64,000 nucleotides of DNA from Micromonospora polyrhachis (GCF_014203835.1 NZ_JACHJW010000001.1:6150501-6214500), one strand, 5' to 3'; counted from the first letter of the stretch, positions 19,221 to 28,333 are shown. Notes: generated from the sequence alone by a model not told the origin. A program made the numbers and translations.

Positions 19221-19748
19221 TCACAGGCCCTCCACCCGGTCCTCGCCGAGGGCGGTGAGCCGGTCACGTAGCCGGGACGCCTCCGCCGGACGCAGGCCGG
19301 GGACCCGGGCGTCGCTCGCCGCCGCCGCGGTGTGCAGTTGCACCGTGGCGAGGTTGAACGCCCGCTCCAACGGCCCCGCGCTGACGTCGACGAACTGCAT
19401 CCGGGCGTACGGCACGATCGACAGTCGGCGGATCAGCAGGCCGTGCCGGACGAGCAGGTCGTTGTCGCGTTCGGCGTATCCCCAGGCGTGTACGGCCCGT
19501 ACGATCGCGACCACCCGCAGGCCGCCCAGCAGCACCACGGCCACGATCGCCAGACCGAGGAACCAGCGACCGGTCAGTGCCCAGCCGATGCCGAGGCCAC
19601 CGAGCACCACCACCAGTCCGAAGCCGAACTGGATCAGCTCGACCCAGATCAGGTCGCGGGACACGGGCTGCCACCGTACGGTGTCGGGCCAGGGCTCCAG
19701 CGGGTCGTTGGGGCCGGTCCTCGGGTCAGGTGCCGGGACGTCGCTCAA
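19221..19748 (-). CDS. Bacterial PH-domain (YdbS-like) membrane protein
   Basis: A 175-residue protein with two membrane helices (about 35-58 and 62-85) followed by one bPH2 domain (IRRLSIVPYARMQFVDVSAG). It is the small partner of the YdbS/YdbT pair. The start is TTG with GAGGTG five bases upstream; it overlaps the TGA of the preceding small cysteine protein gene (TTGA), so the three genes form a coupled operon. Confidence 0.82.
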   Translation of the reverse strand: MSDVPAPDPRTGPNDPLEPWPDTVRWQPVSRDLIWVELIQFGFGLVVVLGGLGIGWALTGRWFLGLAIVAVVLLGGLRVVAIVRAVHAWGYAERDNDLLVRHGLLIRRLSIVPYARMQFVDVSAGPLERAFNLATVQLHTAAAASDARVPGLRPAEASRLRDRLTALGEDRVEGL

Positions 19749-20005
19749 CCGGTCACCTCACTGTGCTCGTCCACGTCATCGAGGGTAGGTGATGGTGGGA
19801 CCGGTGCCACCTCACGCAGGAACCCGCGCGCGTCCAGGAAGTCACCGAGCGAGCCGCGGTGATCCGGGCAGGCGAGCCAGGTCTTGCGCCGGTCGGGATC
19901 GTGCAGCCGAGGGTTGTTCCACCGCAGTGCCCAGACACCCGGTGCCTGGCAGCCCCGGGCCGAGCAGATCGGCGGGGCGGGTCGTGCGAGGGGAGTGTCT
20001 GTCAC
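19745..20005 (-). CDS. Small conserved Cys/His protein, possible zinc ribbon
   Basis: An 86-residue protein with ICSARGCQAP, then ALRWNNPRLH and TWLACPDHRGSLGDFL. The CxxxxC pair and the later C..H pair could bind zinc. Close relatives in actinobacteria are usually unnamed, and some databases label them acetone carboxylase without evidence. The start GTG has no Shine-Dalgarno site but TAGACT lies seven bases upstream, so it is likely leaderless. It heads the PH-domain operon. Function unknown. Confidence 0.7.
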   Translation of the reverse strand: MTDTPLARPAPPICSARGCQAPGVWALRWNNPRLHDPDRRKTWLACPDHRGSLGDFLDARGFLREVAPVPPSPTLDDVDEHSEVTG

Positions 20006-20306
20006 GCCGGCGAGTCTACGGTCCGGTTCACCAACAGAGCTGCGGGTGTTTGCCGGAGCCAGGTCCGGGTTGTCGAGGAATGCCGGCTCACGGGGATTTG
20101 AAGCGCCGGGCGGCCACGGGGGGAGCCGCCCGGCGACGGCTGCATCGTACACCTGGAAAACCCCTCCATGTCCACTCGCGCCCGACGTTTCGCGTTGCGA
20201 CGCGCCGGTACCGGAAATCGGGTTCTCCCTTTCCGTGCTTTCCGGCGGACGTGCAAGGCTTAAGGCGGCAGTAGTTTCCACTCATCTGACCCGTTGTGGA
20301 GGACCG
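20006..20306. other. Divergent intergenic region with GC hairpin
   Basis: This 301-nt stretch separates the small Cys gene from the MoxR operon. It holds a perfect 10-bp hairpin, GCCGGGCGGC (20105-20114) with GCCGCCCGGC (20125-20134), which could end a short transcript or insulate the two promoters. No tRNA T-loop or small ORF with a ribosome-binding site is seen. Confidence 0.5.
20013..20018 (-). promoter_or_regulatory. Leaderless-type -10 box, small Cys protein
   Basis: TAGACT on the minus strand ends 7 nt before the GTG start. Confidence 0.5.
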
Positions 20307-21437
20307 GTGGCCCAGCCGACCACGCCCGACACCCCGACCCCGCCCGTAGCCGGCACCCCGACCCCGCCGTCGGCCGGCGACGCTCCGGCCCCGGGGTCCA
20401 CCCCGGCCGAGGACGCCACCCTGCTCGAACGTGCGCTGTTCGAGGTCAAGCGGGTGATCGTCGGGCAGGACCGGATGGTGGAGCGGATGTTCGTCGCTCT
20501 GCTGGCCCGGGGGCACTGTCTGCTGGAGGGGGTGCCCGGAGTGGCCAAGACCCTCGCCGTGGAGACCCTCGCCAAGGTGGTGGGCGGCAGTTTCGCCCGG
20601 GTGCAGTTCACCCCGGACCTGGTACCGGCGGACATCGTGGGCACCCGGATCTACCGTCAGTCGAGTGAGAAGTTCGACGTCGAACTCGGTCCGGTCTTCG
20701 TCAACTTCCTGCTCGCCGACGAGATCAACCGGGCTCCGGCCAAGGTACAGTCGGCGCTGCTGGAGGTGATGTCCGAGCGGCAGGTGTCGATCGGTGGCCA
20801 ATCGCACCCGGTGCCCGATCCCTTCCTGGTGATGGCTACCCAGAACCCGATCGAGCAGGAGGGCGTCTATCCGCTGCCGGAGGCACAGCGGGACCGGTTC
20901 CTGATGAAGATCCTGGTCGGCTACCCGAGCGACGCCGAGGAACGCGAGATCGTCTACCGGATGGGGATCGCGGCCCCCGAACCGTCGCCGGTGTTCACCC
21001 CGACCGAGCTGATCGCCCTGCAACGCAAGGCCGACCAGGTGTTCGTACACAACGCCCTGGTCGACTACACCGTACGGCTGGTGCTGGCCACCCGGTCGCC
21101 GGCCGAGCACGGCATGCCGGACGTCGGGCAGCTCATCCAGTACGGTGCCAGCCCCCGTGCCTCGCTGGGCATCGTCCGGGCCACCCGGGCGCTGGCCCTG
21201 CTGCGCGGTCGGGACTACGCGTTGCCGCAGGACGTCCAGGACATCGCCCCGGACATCCTGCGCCACCGGTTGGTGCTCAGCTACGACGCGCTGGCCGACG
21301 ACGTACCGGCCGACCACATCGTCGGCCGGATCATGAGTACGGTTCCGCTACCGTCGGTCGCCCCCCGACAGAACGCCGTCGCCACACCACCGGTCAGCCC
21401 GCCGCCGGGGGCCGGCTGGCCCGGACGGATGCCGTGA
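20307..21437 (+). CDS. MoxR-type AAA+ ATPase
   Basis: A 376-residue AAA+ ATPase of the MoxR group, which acts as a chaperone for assembly or activation of partner proteins, typically together with VWA proteins. After a Pro/Thr-rich N-terminus (1-35), Walker A is GVPGVAKT (75-82), Walker B LLADEIN (135-141), and the sensor region follows at MATQNPIEQEG. The start is GTG with GGAGG four bases upstream; the frame is open further 5' through the intergenic region, but that part lacks the family sequence. The stop overlaps the GTG of the DUF58 gene. Confidence 0.92.
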   Translation: MAQPTTPDTPTPPVAGTPTPPSAGDAPAPGSTPAEDATLLERALFEVKRVIVGQDRMVERMFVALLARGHCLLEGVPGVAKTLAVETLAKVVGGSFARVQFTPDLVPADIVGTRIYRQSSEKFDVELGPVFVNFLLADEINRAPAKVQSALLEVMSERQVSIGGQSHPVPDPFLVMATQNPIEQEGVYPLPEAQRDRFLMKILVGYPSDAEEREIVYRMGIAAPEPSPVFTPTELIALQRKADQVFVHNALVDYTVRLVLATRSPAEHGMPDVGQLIQYGASPRASLGIVRATRALALLRGRDYALPQDVQDIAPDILRHRLVLSYDALADDVPADHIVGRIMSTVPLPSVAPRQNAVATPPVSPPPGAGWPGRMP

Positions 21438-22483
21438 CGGCAAGCGGTGCCTGGCCGACCGGTGGGTCGACGGCCAGCGGGTCGACGACCGGAAACACCT
21501 CTGGCCGAGCCGAGGCGGTGCTGTCCCGACTGCAGTTGCTGGTCACCCGCAAACTCGACGGCCTGCTTCAGGGCGACTACGTCGGGCTGCTGCCCGGACC
21601 CGGCACCGAGGCGGGGGAGTCACGGGAATACCGCCCCGGTGACGACGTACGGCGGATGGACTGGCCGGTCACGGCCCGGACCACCGTGCCGCACGTCCGG
21701 CGGACGGTCGCCGACCGGGAGTTGGAGACCTGGCTGGCGGTGGACCTGTCGGCCAGTCTCGACTTCGGCACCGGTCGTTGGCTCAAACGGGATCTGGTGG
21801 TGGCCGCCTCGGCGGCCGTGGCGCACCTGACCGTACGCGGTGGCAACCGGATCGGCGCGGTGGTGGCCAGCGGGGGCAGCGGTGCCGCTCCGGCCACCGG
21901 AAGATCGGCCAGGTCGGCCTCCGGCCGGTCAGCCGGCGCAGCTTCCGGCGGGTCGGCCGGGGTCGACGGGATATTGCGCCTGCCCGCCCGGCCCGGCCGC
22001 AAGGAGGCACAGGGACTGCTGCGGGCCATCGCCGGCACCGAGGTCCGCCCCGGTCGCAGCGACCTCGGCGCGTTGATCGACATGCTCAACCGCCCGCCGC
22101 GTCGGCGGGGGGTGGCGGTGGTGATCTCCGACTTCCTGGCCCCGCCCGAGCAGTGGGGTCGTCCGCTGCGCAAGCTGGCGGTACGGCACGACGTGCTCGC
22201 CATCGAGGTGGTCGACCCACGTGAGCTGGAGCTGCCCGACGTCGGGGTACTCGCGTTGGTCGACCCGGAGACCGGTGAGATGCACGAGGTGCAGACCGCC
22301 GACCCCCGCCTGCGTCGCCGCTACGCCGAGGCGGCCTCGGTGCAGCGCTCCGCCATCGCCAACGAACTACGCGCCGCCGGGGCGGCGCACCTGCGTCTGC
22401 GTACCGACTCCGACTGGCTGCTGGACATGGTGCGGTTCGTCGCCGCGCAACGACACGCACGTACCCGAGGGACGACACGATGA
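21434..22483 (+). CDS. DUF58 domain-containing protein
   Basis: A 349-residue protein. The DUF58 signature REYRPGDDVRRMDW is at residues 64-77, and a VWA-like core with VDLSASLDFG follows. There is a Ser/Gly/Ala-rich insertion (about 153-178) of low complexity, not expected in the family core. It starts with GTG overlapping the MoxR stop (GTGA) and its own stop overlaps the VWA gene start (ATGA). The MoxR-DUF58-VWA order is a classic operon; the client protein is not known. Confidence 0.9.
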   Translation: MTASGAWPTGGSTASGSTTGNTSGRAEAVLSRLQLLVTRKLDGLLQGDYVGLLPGPGTEAGESREYRPGDDVRRMDWPVTARTTVPHVRRTVADRELETWLAVDLSASLDFGTGRWLKRDLVVAASAAVAHLTVRGGNRIGAVVASGGSGAAPATGRSARSASGRSAGAASGGSAGVDGILRLPARPGRKEAQGLLRAIAGTEVRPGRSDLGALIDMLNRPPRRRGVAVVISDFLAPPEQWGRPLRKLAVRHDVLAIEVVDPRELELPDVGVLALVDPETGEMHEVQTADPRLRRRYAEAASVQRSAIANELRAAGAAHLRLRTDSDWLLDMVRFVAAQRHARTRGTTR

Positions 22484-23430
22484 TCCGTTTTCTGCAGCCA
22501 TGGTGGCTGCTGGCCCTGCTGCCCGTGCTCGCCATTGCCGGGTTGTACGTCTGGCGACAGCTGCACCGTCGGTCGTACGCGATGCGGTTCACCAACGTGG
22601 ACCTGCTCCGTACCCTGGCCCCCAAGGGGTTGGGCTGGCGGCGGCACGCGGCCGCCGGGGCGTTCCTGCTCAGCCTGATCGCCCTGGCCACCGGCATGGC
22701 CCGGCCGTCGATCGACACCAAGGAACCGCTCGAACGGGCCACCATCATGCTGGCCATCGACGTGTCCCTGTCGATGCAGGCCGCCGACGTGTCGCCGAAC
22801 CGGTTGGAGGCGGCCCAGGAGGCGGCCAAGCAGTTCGTCGCCGAGCTGCCCCCGACGTTCAACCTCGGCCTGGTGGCCTTCGCCAAGTCCGCCAACGTCC
22901 TGGTGCCGCCCACCAAGGACCGGCCGGCGGTGACGCAGGCCATCGACGGTCTGGTGCTGGCCGAGGCCACGGCCACCGGCGAGGCGGTCTTCACCTGTCT
23001 GGAGGCGATCCGGTCGGTGCCGGCCGATGGCACCGCGGAGATCCCGCCGGCCCGGATCGTGCTGCTTTCTGACGGTTACCGCACCTCGGGACGGTCGGTG
23101 GAGGAAGCGGGCGCGGCGGCCCAGACGGCCAACGTGCCGGTCTCCACCATCGCCTTCGGCACCGACGCCGGCATGGTGGAAATCGGTGGCCAGGTCCAGC
23201 GGGTGCCGGTGGACCGGCAGGCGCTCGCCCAACTCGCCGAAACCACCCAGGGCTACTTCTACGAGGCGGCTTCGGTCAGTGAGCTGAAGCAGGTCTACCA
23301 GGACATGGGCAGCTCGATCGGGTTCCGTACCGAGCCCCGGGAGATCACCCAGTGGTACGCCGGCATCGCCCTGCTCTTCGCGCTCTCGGCGGCCGGCATG
23401 AGTCTGCTGTGGACGTCCCGGATGCTGTGA
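22480..23430 (+). CDS. VWA-domain membrane protein (BatA-like)
   Basis: A 316-residue protein with an N-terminal membrane helix (about 7-24), a second at about 57-72, a VWA domain with MIDAS motif DVSLS (94-98) and later Thr and Asp ligands in ATATGEAVF and VLLSDGYR, and a C-terminal helix (about 291-310). It is the third gene of the MoxR operon, coupled by ATGA. It probably anchors a metal-dependent adhesion domain at the membrane for the ATPase to act on. Confidence 0.9.
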   Translation: MIRFLQPWWLLALLPVLAIAGLYVWRQLHRRSYAMRFTNVDLLRTLAPKGLGWRRHAAAGAFLLSLIALATGMARPSIDTKEPLERATIMLAIDVSLSMQAADVSPNRLEAAQEAAKQFVAELPPTFNLGLVAFAKSANVLVPPTKDRPAVTQAIDGLVLAEATATGEAVFTCLEAIRSVPADGTAEIPPARIVLLSDGYRTSGRSVEEAGAAAQTANVPVSTIAFGTDAGMVEIGGQVQRVPVDRQALAQLAETTQGYFYEAASVSELKQVYQDMGSSIGFRTEPREITQWYAGIALLFALSAAGMSLLWTSRML

Positions 23431-23487
23431 CGTCCGATGGTCGGACGCTGTGTTGGCGGTGCCGGTGACCAGGATGCCGGCACCGCC
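23431..23487 (+). terminator. Tandem hairpins after MoxR operon
   Basis: Directly after the VWA stop come a 7-bp hairpin (CGTCCGA and TCGGACG, 3-nt loop, 23431-23447) and an 11-bp hairpin (GGCGGTGCCGG and CCGGCACCGCC, 23455-23487). They lie between convergent genes and probably terminate both sides. Confidence 0.7.
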
Positions 23488-23502
23488 CACCGGCCGGACC
23501 TG

Positions 23503-23958
23503 CTAGGTGTCGATCATCGCCAGACTGTCGATGGCCGCGGGGGAAAGTGTTGATTTATCCAGGCCTGCCAGGGGTATCCAGCTGACGGCACAGGTGGAGT
23601 CATCGGTCCTGGTGACCGTAGGTGGCCCGGGTGCGACATCGACGACGTAGAAGAGCCCCACCAGATGCCAGTTCACTCCGAGTCGACGAGCCGTGTACGT
23701 CCGCGCCTCCACCAGTCGGGCATCAAGGAGATCGAGGCCGGTCTCCTCGTACAGTTCACGGGTCAGCGACTCCTGCGGCTGCTCGCCCGGGTCGATCCCC
23801 CCACCGGGTAAGTGCCACAGCCCGGGCAGGAAGACCGGTGACGTACCCGAGAGCTGCGTCAGCAGCAACCGGCCCTCCGTGACAGCGATCGCATACGCCG
23901 AGACGCGCGAACGTACCTGATCGGCCACACTGTCGATCCCGTCGACGTCGTCCTTCAT
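23503..23958 (-). CDS. Nudix hydrolase
   Basis: A 151-residue Nudix protein, a pyrophosphohydrolase acting on nucleoside diphosphates linked to another group. The complete Nudix box lies at residues 53-75: G53, E59, R67-E68, E71-E72 and G74. The start chosen is ATG (MKDDVDGIDS), which overlaps the stop of a 28-residue membrane peptide gene by ATGA. The same frame stays open to an ATG at 24246, but that extension overlaps the small gene and looks unlike Nudix proteins. Substrate unknown. Confidence 0.85.
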   Translation of the reverse strand: MKDDVDGIDSVADQVRSRVSAYAIAVTEGRLLLTQLSGTSPVFLPGLWHLPGGGIDPGEQPQESLTRELYEETGLDLLDARLVEARTYTARRLGVNWHLVGLFYVVDVAPGPPTVTRTDDSTCAVSWIPLAGLDKSTLSPAAIDSLAMIDT

Positions 23959-24041
23959 TGTGTGCCACTGACCAGGACGAATAGCACCACGACCCAGACG
24001 GCGGCGAGGGTGAAACCCAGTGGGGCGGCGTAGCGGTTCAT
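23955..24041 (-). CDS. 28-residue single-helix membrane peptide
   Basis: A very short ORF, MNRYAAPLGF at its N-terminus, then one hydrophobic helix (about 8-25) ending SGTQ. It has its own ribosome-binding site (GGAGAA, six bases before ATG), and its TGA overlaps the Nudix ATG (ATGA), the same coupling used elsewhere in this window. It may be a real membrane peptide or a leader that couples Nudix translation. Too short for homology judgement by eye. Confidence 0.55.
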   Translation of the reverse strand: MNRYAAPLGFTLAAVWVVVLFVLVSGTQ

Positions 24042-24246
24042 CGGCGTTCTCCGGCGGCGACTCGGACGGCCCGGCCGGCTGGACAGCAACCAGCGGGGCC
24101 TCAGGAGGACAGGACGCGCACACGACGTCGTAACCGGGCCATTCCGCCGCCAGCCGGAGCAGGCCGGTGCGGGCGCACACCACGACGGCCCCGGCGAGAC
24201 CGGGGCGGCGGGAGTGCGATGGGCGAGCGGGGACCGCTCGGATCAT

Positions 24247-24268
24247 CCGCTGAGTCGTTACTCAGCGG
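24247..24268. promoter_or_regulatory. Perfect 9-bp hairpin upstream of Nudix region
   Basis: CCGCTGAGT and ACTCAGCGG flank a 4-nt loop. The stem may be a terminator/attenuator or an operator. Confidence 0.45.
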
Positions 24269-24299
24269 GACCGACGATCGGCCCGGCCACGACTCGGGG

Positions 24300-24322
24300 G
24301 ATCGCTATTTCGCACAGCGATC
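24300..24322. promoter_or_regulatory. 7-bp inverted repeat beside GGAGGT
   Basis: GATCGCT and AGCGATC flank nine bases. On the minus strand the repeat directly overlaps GGAGGTGATC, so folding would mask that ribosome-binding-like site. Confidence 0.35.
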
Positions 24323-24613
24323 ACCTCCACAGGTCGGCCGGGTCCGGAACGTCCGTCATCGTACACCCGGCCGGCGAGCGCTCCGCGCTGTGGCCGTACG
24401 GGCGGCCACACCAGTAGGGCCAGCCTGCCGGCGCCCGGTACGGGCAGGCCAGATCCGCCCGGGACCCAGCCCGAGCAGGCCCGGCGGCAGGCCATGAGCG
24501 GTTGACCGTCGGTCCATGGTGGACACCTGCTGACCGGTGTGGACCGAAGGAGGCCGGACCGGCGGGCTTCACTACAGCACCTCACCGAGCAACCTGCGGG
24601 GTGTCATGCAGAA

Positions 24614-25279
24614 CTATTCGCCCGCTGCGACCAACCCCGACTCGTAGGCGACGACCACCGCCTGCGCCCGATCGCGTAGGCCCAGCTTGCCGAGCACCCG
24701 ACCCACGTGGGTCTTGACGGTCTGCTCGGCGACCACCAGTTCGGCCGCGATCTCGCCGTTGGACCGGCCCCGGGCGATCAACCGGAGCACCTCGGTCTCC
24801 CGGGCGGTGAGGGCGGCCAGCGAGGTGGGCCGGGGGCGGTCCCGGCTGGGGCGGGCGGCGAACTCGGCGATCAACCGCCGGGTCACCGCCGGCGCGAGCA
24901 GCGCGTCACCGGCGGCGACCACCCGTACCGCGTGGACGAGTTCGGCGGCCGGGGCGTCCTTGAGCAGGAACCCGCTGGCTCCGGCCCGTAACGCCTCGTA
25001 GACGTAGTCGTCGAGGTCGAACGTGGTCAGGATGAGCACCCGGGGCCGGGTCGGCTCCCGCCGGTCGCCGATCAGTTGTCGGGTGGCGGCCAGGCCGTCG
25101 AGTACCGGCATCCGGACGTCCATCAGCACGACGTCGGGATCCAGTCGGCGAGCGGCGGCGACGGCCTCCTGCCCGTTGGCGGCATCCCCGACGACCAGCA
25201 GATCCGGCTGGGCAGCCAGTAACGCTCCGAAGCCCTGCCGCACCATCGCCTGGTCGTCGGCGATCAACACCCGGATCAT
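24614..25279 (-). CDS. NarL/LuxR family response regulator
   Basis: A 221-residue response regulator. The receiver domain has the acidic pair D8-D9, phospho-acceptor D54 (LMDVRMP) and Lys in LLKDAPAAE. The C-terminal LuxR helix-turn-helix is LTARETEVLRLIARG followed by TVKTHVGRVLGKLGL. It is phosphorylated by the overlapping histidine kinase (ATGA overlap at 25276-25279). Target genes are not evident. The frame is open far upstream through the kinase gene; that is a shadow. Confidence 0.95.
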   Translation of the reverse strand: MIRVLIADDQAMVRQGFGALLAAQPDLLVVGDAANGQEAVAAARRLDPDVVLMDVRMPVLDGLAATRQLIGDRREPTRPRVLILTTFDLDDYVYEALRAGASGFLLKDAPAAELVHAVRVVAAGDALLAPAVTRRLIAEFAARPSRDRPRPTSLAALTARETEVLRLIARGRSNGEIAAELVVAEQTVKTHVGRVLGKLGLRDRAQAVVVAYESGLVAAGE

Positions 25280-26574
25280 CGGTTCCCGTCCTTCCCGTCG
25301 TACGGCAGTTCGGCCTCGACGGTGAACCCGCCGCCGGCCGGTGCGGCGGTGAACGTACCGCCGAGGAGGCGGGCTCGTTCCCGCATCCCGGTCAGCCCGT
25401 GCCCGGCACCCCGGGTCGGTGCGCCGGTCGGAGTGCCGGTGTCGTCGTTCTCGACCCGTACCGTGATCATTTCCTGCTCCGGGCGGAGGGTGACCCGGAC
25501 CGCCGCGCCGGGGGCGTGCCGGGCCGCATTGGCCAGGGCCTCCTGCACGATCCGGTACGCGGCCAGCCCCACCGCTTCCGGCGGCCCGGCGTGCCCCGTC
25601 TCCTCCGGTGGCCCGGCCTGCTCCGCCGTCTCCGACGGCCCGGCCTGCTCCGTCGGAGGCGGGGATTCGTCGAGGGTGACGACCATGCCGGCCCGCCGGG
25701 CGGCCTCGACGAGCTCGGCGATGTCGGCCAGTCCCGGCTGGGGGGCGGTCTCCGGGCTTGCCGACTCGCTGCGGAGCACACCGAGCAGTCGGCGCATGTC
25801 GGTGAGTGCCTGCCGGGCCGACCCGGCGATCGCGGTGAACTCGGCGCGGGCTGGCTCCGGCAGCGTGTCGAGTCGGTACGGCGCGGTCTCCGCCTGCACC
25901 GCGATCATCGACATGTGGTGCGCCACCACGTCGTGCATCTCCCGGGCGATCCGGGTGCGTTCCTCCAGCACCGCCCGACGGGCCTTCTCCAGTTCGCTCA
26001 GCTCGGCCTGTTCGACGAGGGCCCGCTGGCTCTGCCGCCGCCGACGAAACTGGTCGCCGAGCAGCAGTACGACCGCGAAGAGCACGATGATGCCGTACCC
26101 ATTGGCCGGAGTCTCGGCAAACAGGAAGACCGGGATCAGGGTCAGCCCTGCGGCCCAGGTGGAGACCCCGGTGTCGGCGCGGACGGCCAGGATGCCGAAG
26201 ACGAACAGGGTGCCGATGACCTGCATCGGATGCCAGGGCCAGGCTTCCCTCGGCGAAAAGTCGACGACTCCCAGGTAGAGCAGCGGGTAGCAGATTCGCC
26301 AGGCGAGCAGCGGGCGGCGCAGGGCGACCGCCATCGGCAACGTGCTGCCGAGAGCGAGCGGAATGGCGAGCAGCTCCGGTAGGTTCCGTTCGTCCTGTAG
26401 GTAGTTGACGGCGGCGACGGTCAGCCCGATGAGGAGCAGCAGACCGGCCTGGACGAGGGGGATCCGCCAGCGGGGCCACCAGCGGGGTCGCCAGCCGCTG
26501 GTCGGCGGCTGGTCCGGGCCGGCGATCAGGTGCCACAGCGGCCGTACGACGCCCAAAGACGAAGGAATACTCAC
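25276..26574 (-). CDS. Sensor histidine kinase, HisKA_3 (NarX/DesK-like) type
   Basis: A 432-residue membrane kinase with about five or six hydrophobic segments (38-180), a dimerisation helix with phospho-acceptor H214 in REMHDVVAHH, and an HATPase_c domain with N-box QEALANAARHAP (344-355) and GLTGMRERARLLGG. Between dimerisation and ATPase domains there are three tandem 9-residue repeats (309-335), not a normal family feature. The start GTG has no clear Shine-Dalgarno site; TAGCCT seven bases upstream suggests a leaderless mRNA. The input signal is unknown; there is no periplasmic sensor domain. Confidence 0.92.
   Translation of the reverse strand: MSIPSSLGVVRPLWHLIAGPDQPPTSGWRPRWWPRWRIPLVQAGLLLLIGLTVAAVNYLQDERNLPELLAIPLALGSTLPMAVALRRPLLAWRICYPLLYLGVVDFSPREAWPWHPMQVIGTLFVFGILAVRADTGVSTWAAGLTLIPVFLFAETPANGYGIIVLFAVVLLLGDQFRRRRQSQRALVEQAELSELEKARRAVLEERTRIAREMHDVVAHHMSMIAVQAETAPYRLDTLPEPARAEFTAIAGSARQALTDMRRLLGVLRSESASPETAPQPGLADIAELVEAARRAGMVVTLDESPPPTEQAGPSETAEQAGPPEETGHAGPPEAVGLAAYRIVQEALANAARHAPGAAVRVTLRPEQEMITVRVENDDTGTPTGAPTRGAGHGLTGMRERARLLGGTFTAAPAGGGFTVEAELPYDGKDGNR
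25570..25650 (-). repeat. Three 27-bp tandem repeats in kinase gene
   Basis: Three adjacent degenerate copies encode EQAGPSETA, EQAGPPEET and GHAGPPEAV in the linker before the kinase ATPase domain. The 27-nt unit preserves frame. Confidence 0.8.
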
Positions 26575-26581
26575 TTTCCGC

Positions 26582-26587
26582 AGGCTA
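26582..26587 (-). promoter_or_regulatory. Leaderless-type -10 box, histidine kinase
   Basis: TAGCCT on the minus strand ends 7 nt before the GTG start. Confidence 0.5.
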
Positions 26588-26686
26588 CGTTGGATCGCCC
26601 GTGCGCTCGTACTCCCGAAGTGCCATTCCGCGTGTCATACCCCGGTACGACCTGGCCCGGGTTACTACTTACCTGCGGGTAGCGCC

Positions 26687-26692
26687 TAGTCT
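26687..26692 (+). promoter_or_regulatory. Candidate -10 box for fabG operon
   Basis: TAGTCT about 40 nt before the fabG start, in the 157-nt divergent region; no clear -35 box. Confidence 0.35.
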
Positions 26693-26716
26693 CCATCGCG
26701 CACCGTCCGATCGTGA

Positions 26717-27436
<720 letters not shown>

Positions 27437-27516
27437 ACCCCGGATCAGGCATCCTCCGTGGCGGTGCTGCGGTCACCGGCACGGGTCACTGACAACGAAC
27501 AACGGAGGATCTGTAC

Positions 27517-28284
27517 GTGTCTGGACTGCTGGCCGGAAAGCGGCTACTCGTCACCGGCGTCATCACCGACCAGTCGATCGCCTTCTCGGTGGCGAAGCTC
27601 GCCCAGGAGAACGGCGCCACCGTCGTACTCACCGGATTCGGTCGGATGTCGCTGGTCGAGCGGATCGCCAAGCGCCTGCCCGAGCCGGCCCCGGTGATCG
27701 AACTGGACGTGGCCAACACCGAGCACCTGGCCAGCCTGGCCGACCGGGTACGGGAGCACGTCGACGGGCTCGACGGCGTGGTGCACTCGATCGGGTTCGC
27801 CCCCGCGAGCTGCCTGGGCGGTGGCTTTCTCGACGCGCCGTGGGAGGACGTGGCCACGGCGGTGCACGTCTCGGCCTACTCGTACAAGTCGTTGGCCATG
27901 GCGGCGCTGCCGCTGATGGGGCCGGGTGGATCGGTCGTCGGGCTCACCCTCGACGCGACCAAGGCGTGGCCGGTCTACGACTGGATGGGTGTGGCCAAGG
28001 CCGGGCTGGAGTCCGCCTCCCGTTACCTGGCGCTGCACCTGGGACCGAAGGGCATCCGCAGCAACCTGGTCTCGGCCGGTCCGCTGCGCACCATGGCGGC
28101 CAAGTCGATTCCCGGGTTCGAGCAGTTCGAGACCGCCTGGACCGAGCGTGCCCCGTTGGGCTGGAGCCTGACCAACCAGGAGCCCGCTGCCCGGGCCTGC
28201 CTGGCGCTGTTGTCCGACTGGTTCCCGGCCACCACCGGTGAGATCGTCCACGTCGACGGCGGCTACCACGCGGTAGGTGCCTGA
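27517..28284 (+). CDS. fabI: NADH-dependent enoyl-ACP reductase FabI (InhA type)
   Basis: A 255-residue enoyl-ACP reductase for the last step of fatty-acid elongation. It opens like InhA (LLAGKRLLVTGVITDQSIAF), with the FabI active-site pair Y154 and K161 separated by six residues (YDWMGVAK), typical of the InhA/FabI class rather than classical SDRs. The GTG start follows an ACGGAGGATCTGTAC leader (GGAGG present). Same operon as fabG; ferrochelatase follows across a palindromic element. Confidence 0.95.
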   Translation: MSGLLAGKRLLVTGVITDQSIAFSVAKLAQENGATVVLTGFGRMSLVERIAKRLPEPAPVIELDVANTEHLASLADRVREHVDGLDGVVHSIGFAPASCLGGGFLDAPWEDVATAVHVSAYSYKSLAMAALPLMGPGGSVVGLTLDATKAWPVYDWMGVAKAGLESASRYLALHLGPKGIRSNLVSAGPLRTMAAKSIPGFEQFETAWTERAPLGWSLTNQEPAARACLALLSDWFPATTGEIVHVDGGYHAVGA

Positions 28285-28333
28285 CCGGCCACCGCACCCG
28301 CCGCCCGCACCGCCCCGCCTTGCCTTGCGGTTG

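Larger units (their letters stand above)
24042..24613. other. Non-coding or poorly coding region with two hairpins
   Basis: No gene is convincing in this 572-nt stretch. It contains two perfect inverted repeats listed separately. On the minus strand there are only very short ORFs: a 12-residue one (24357 to 24319) ending inside a GGAGGT sequence, and a 17-residue GTG-started one (24315 to 24262) 7 nt after it. These could be a leader-peptide arrangement upstream of the Nudix gene, or chance. The frame from 24246 runs into the Nudix gene without a stop. Confidence 0.45.

Noticed and set aside
20006-20306. A tRNA or structured RNA in the divergent region before moxR
   Set aside because: Only one GC hairpin is present; there is no T-loop GTTCRA pattern with acceptor pairing and no cloverleaf.
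23959-24246. N-terminal extension of the Nudix protein to an ATG at 24246
   Set aside because: The extension has no Nudix similarity, overlaps a small ORF with its own ribosome-binding site, and the internal ATG has the coupling overlap used elsewhere in the window.
24614-26536. 640-codon minus-strand frame ending as the response regulator
   Set aside because: The upper two thirds are an out-of-frame shadow of the histidine kinase. The response regulator has its own ATG at 25279 overlapping the kinase stop.
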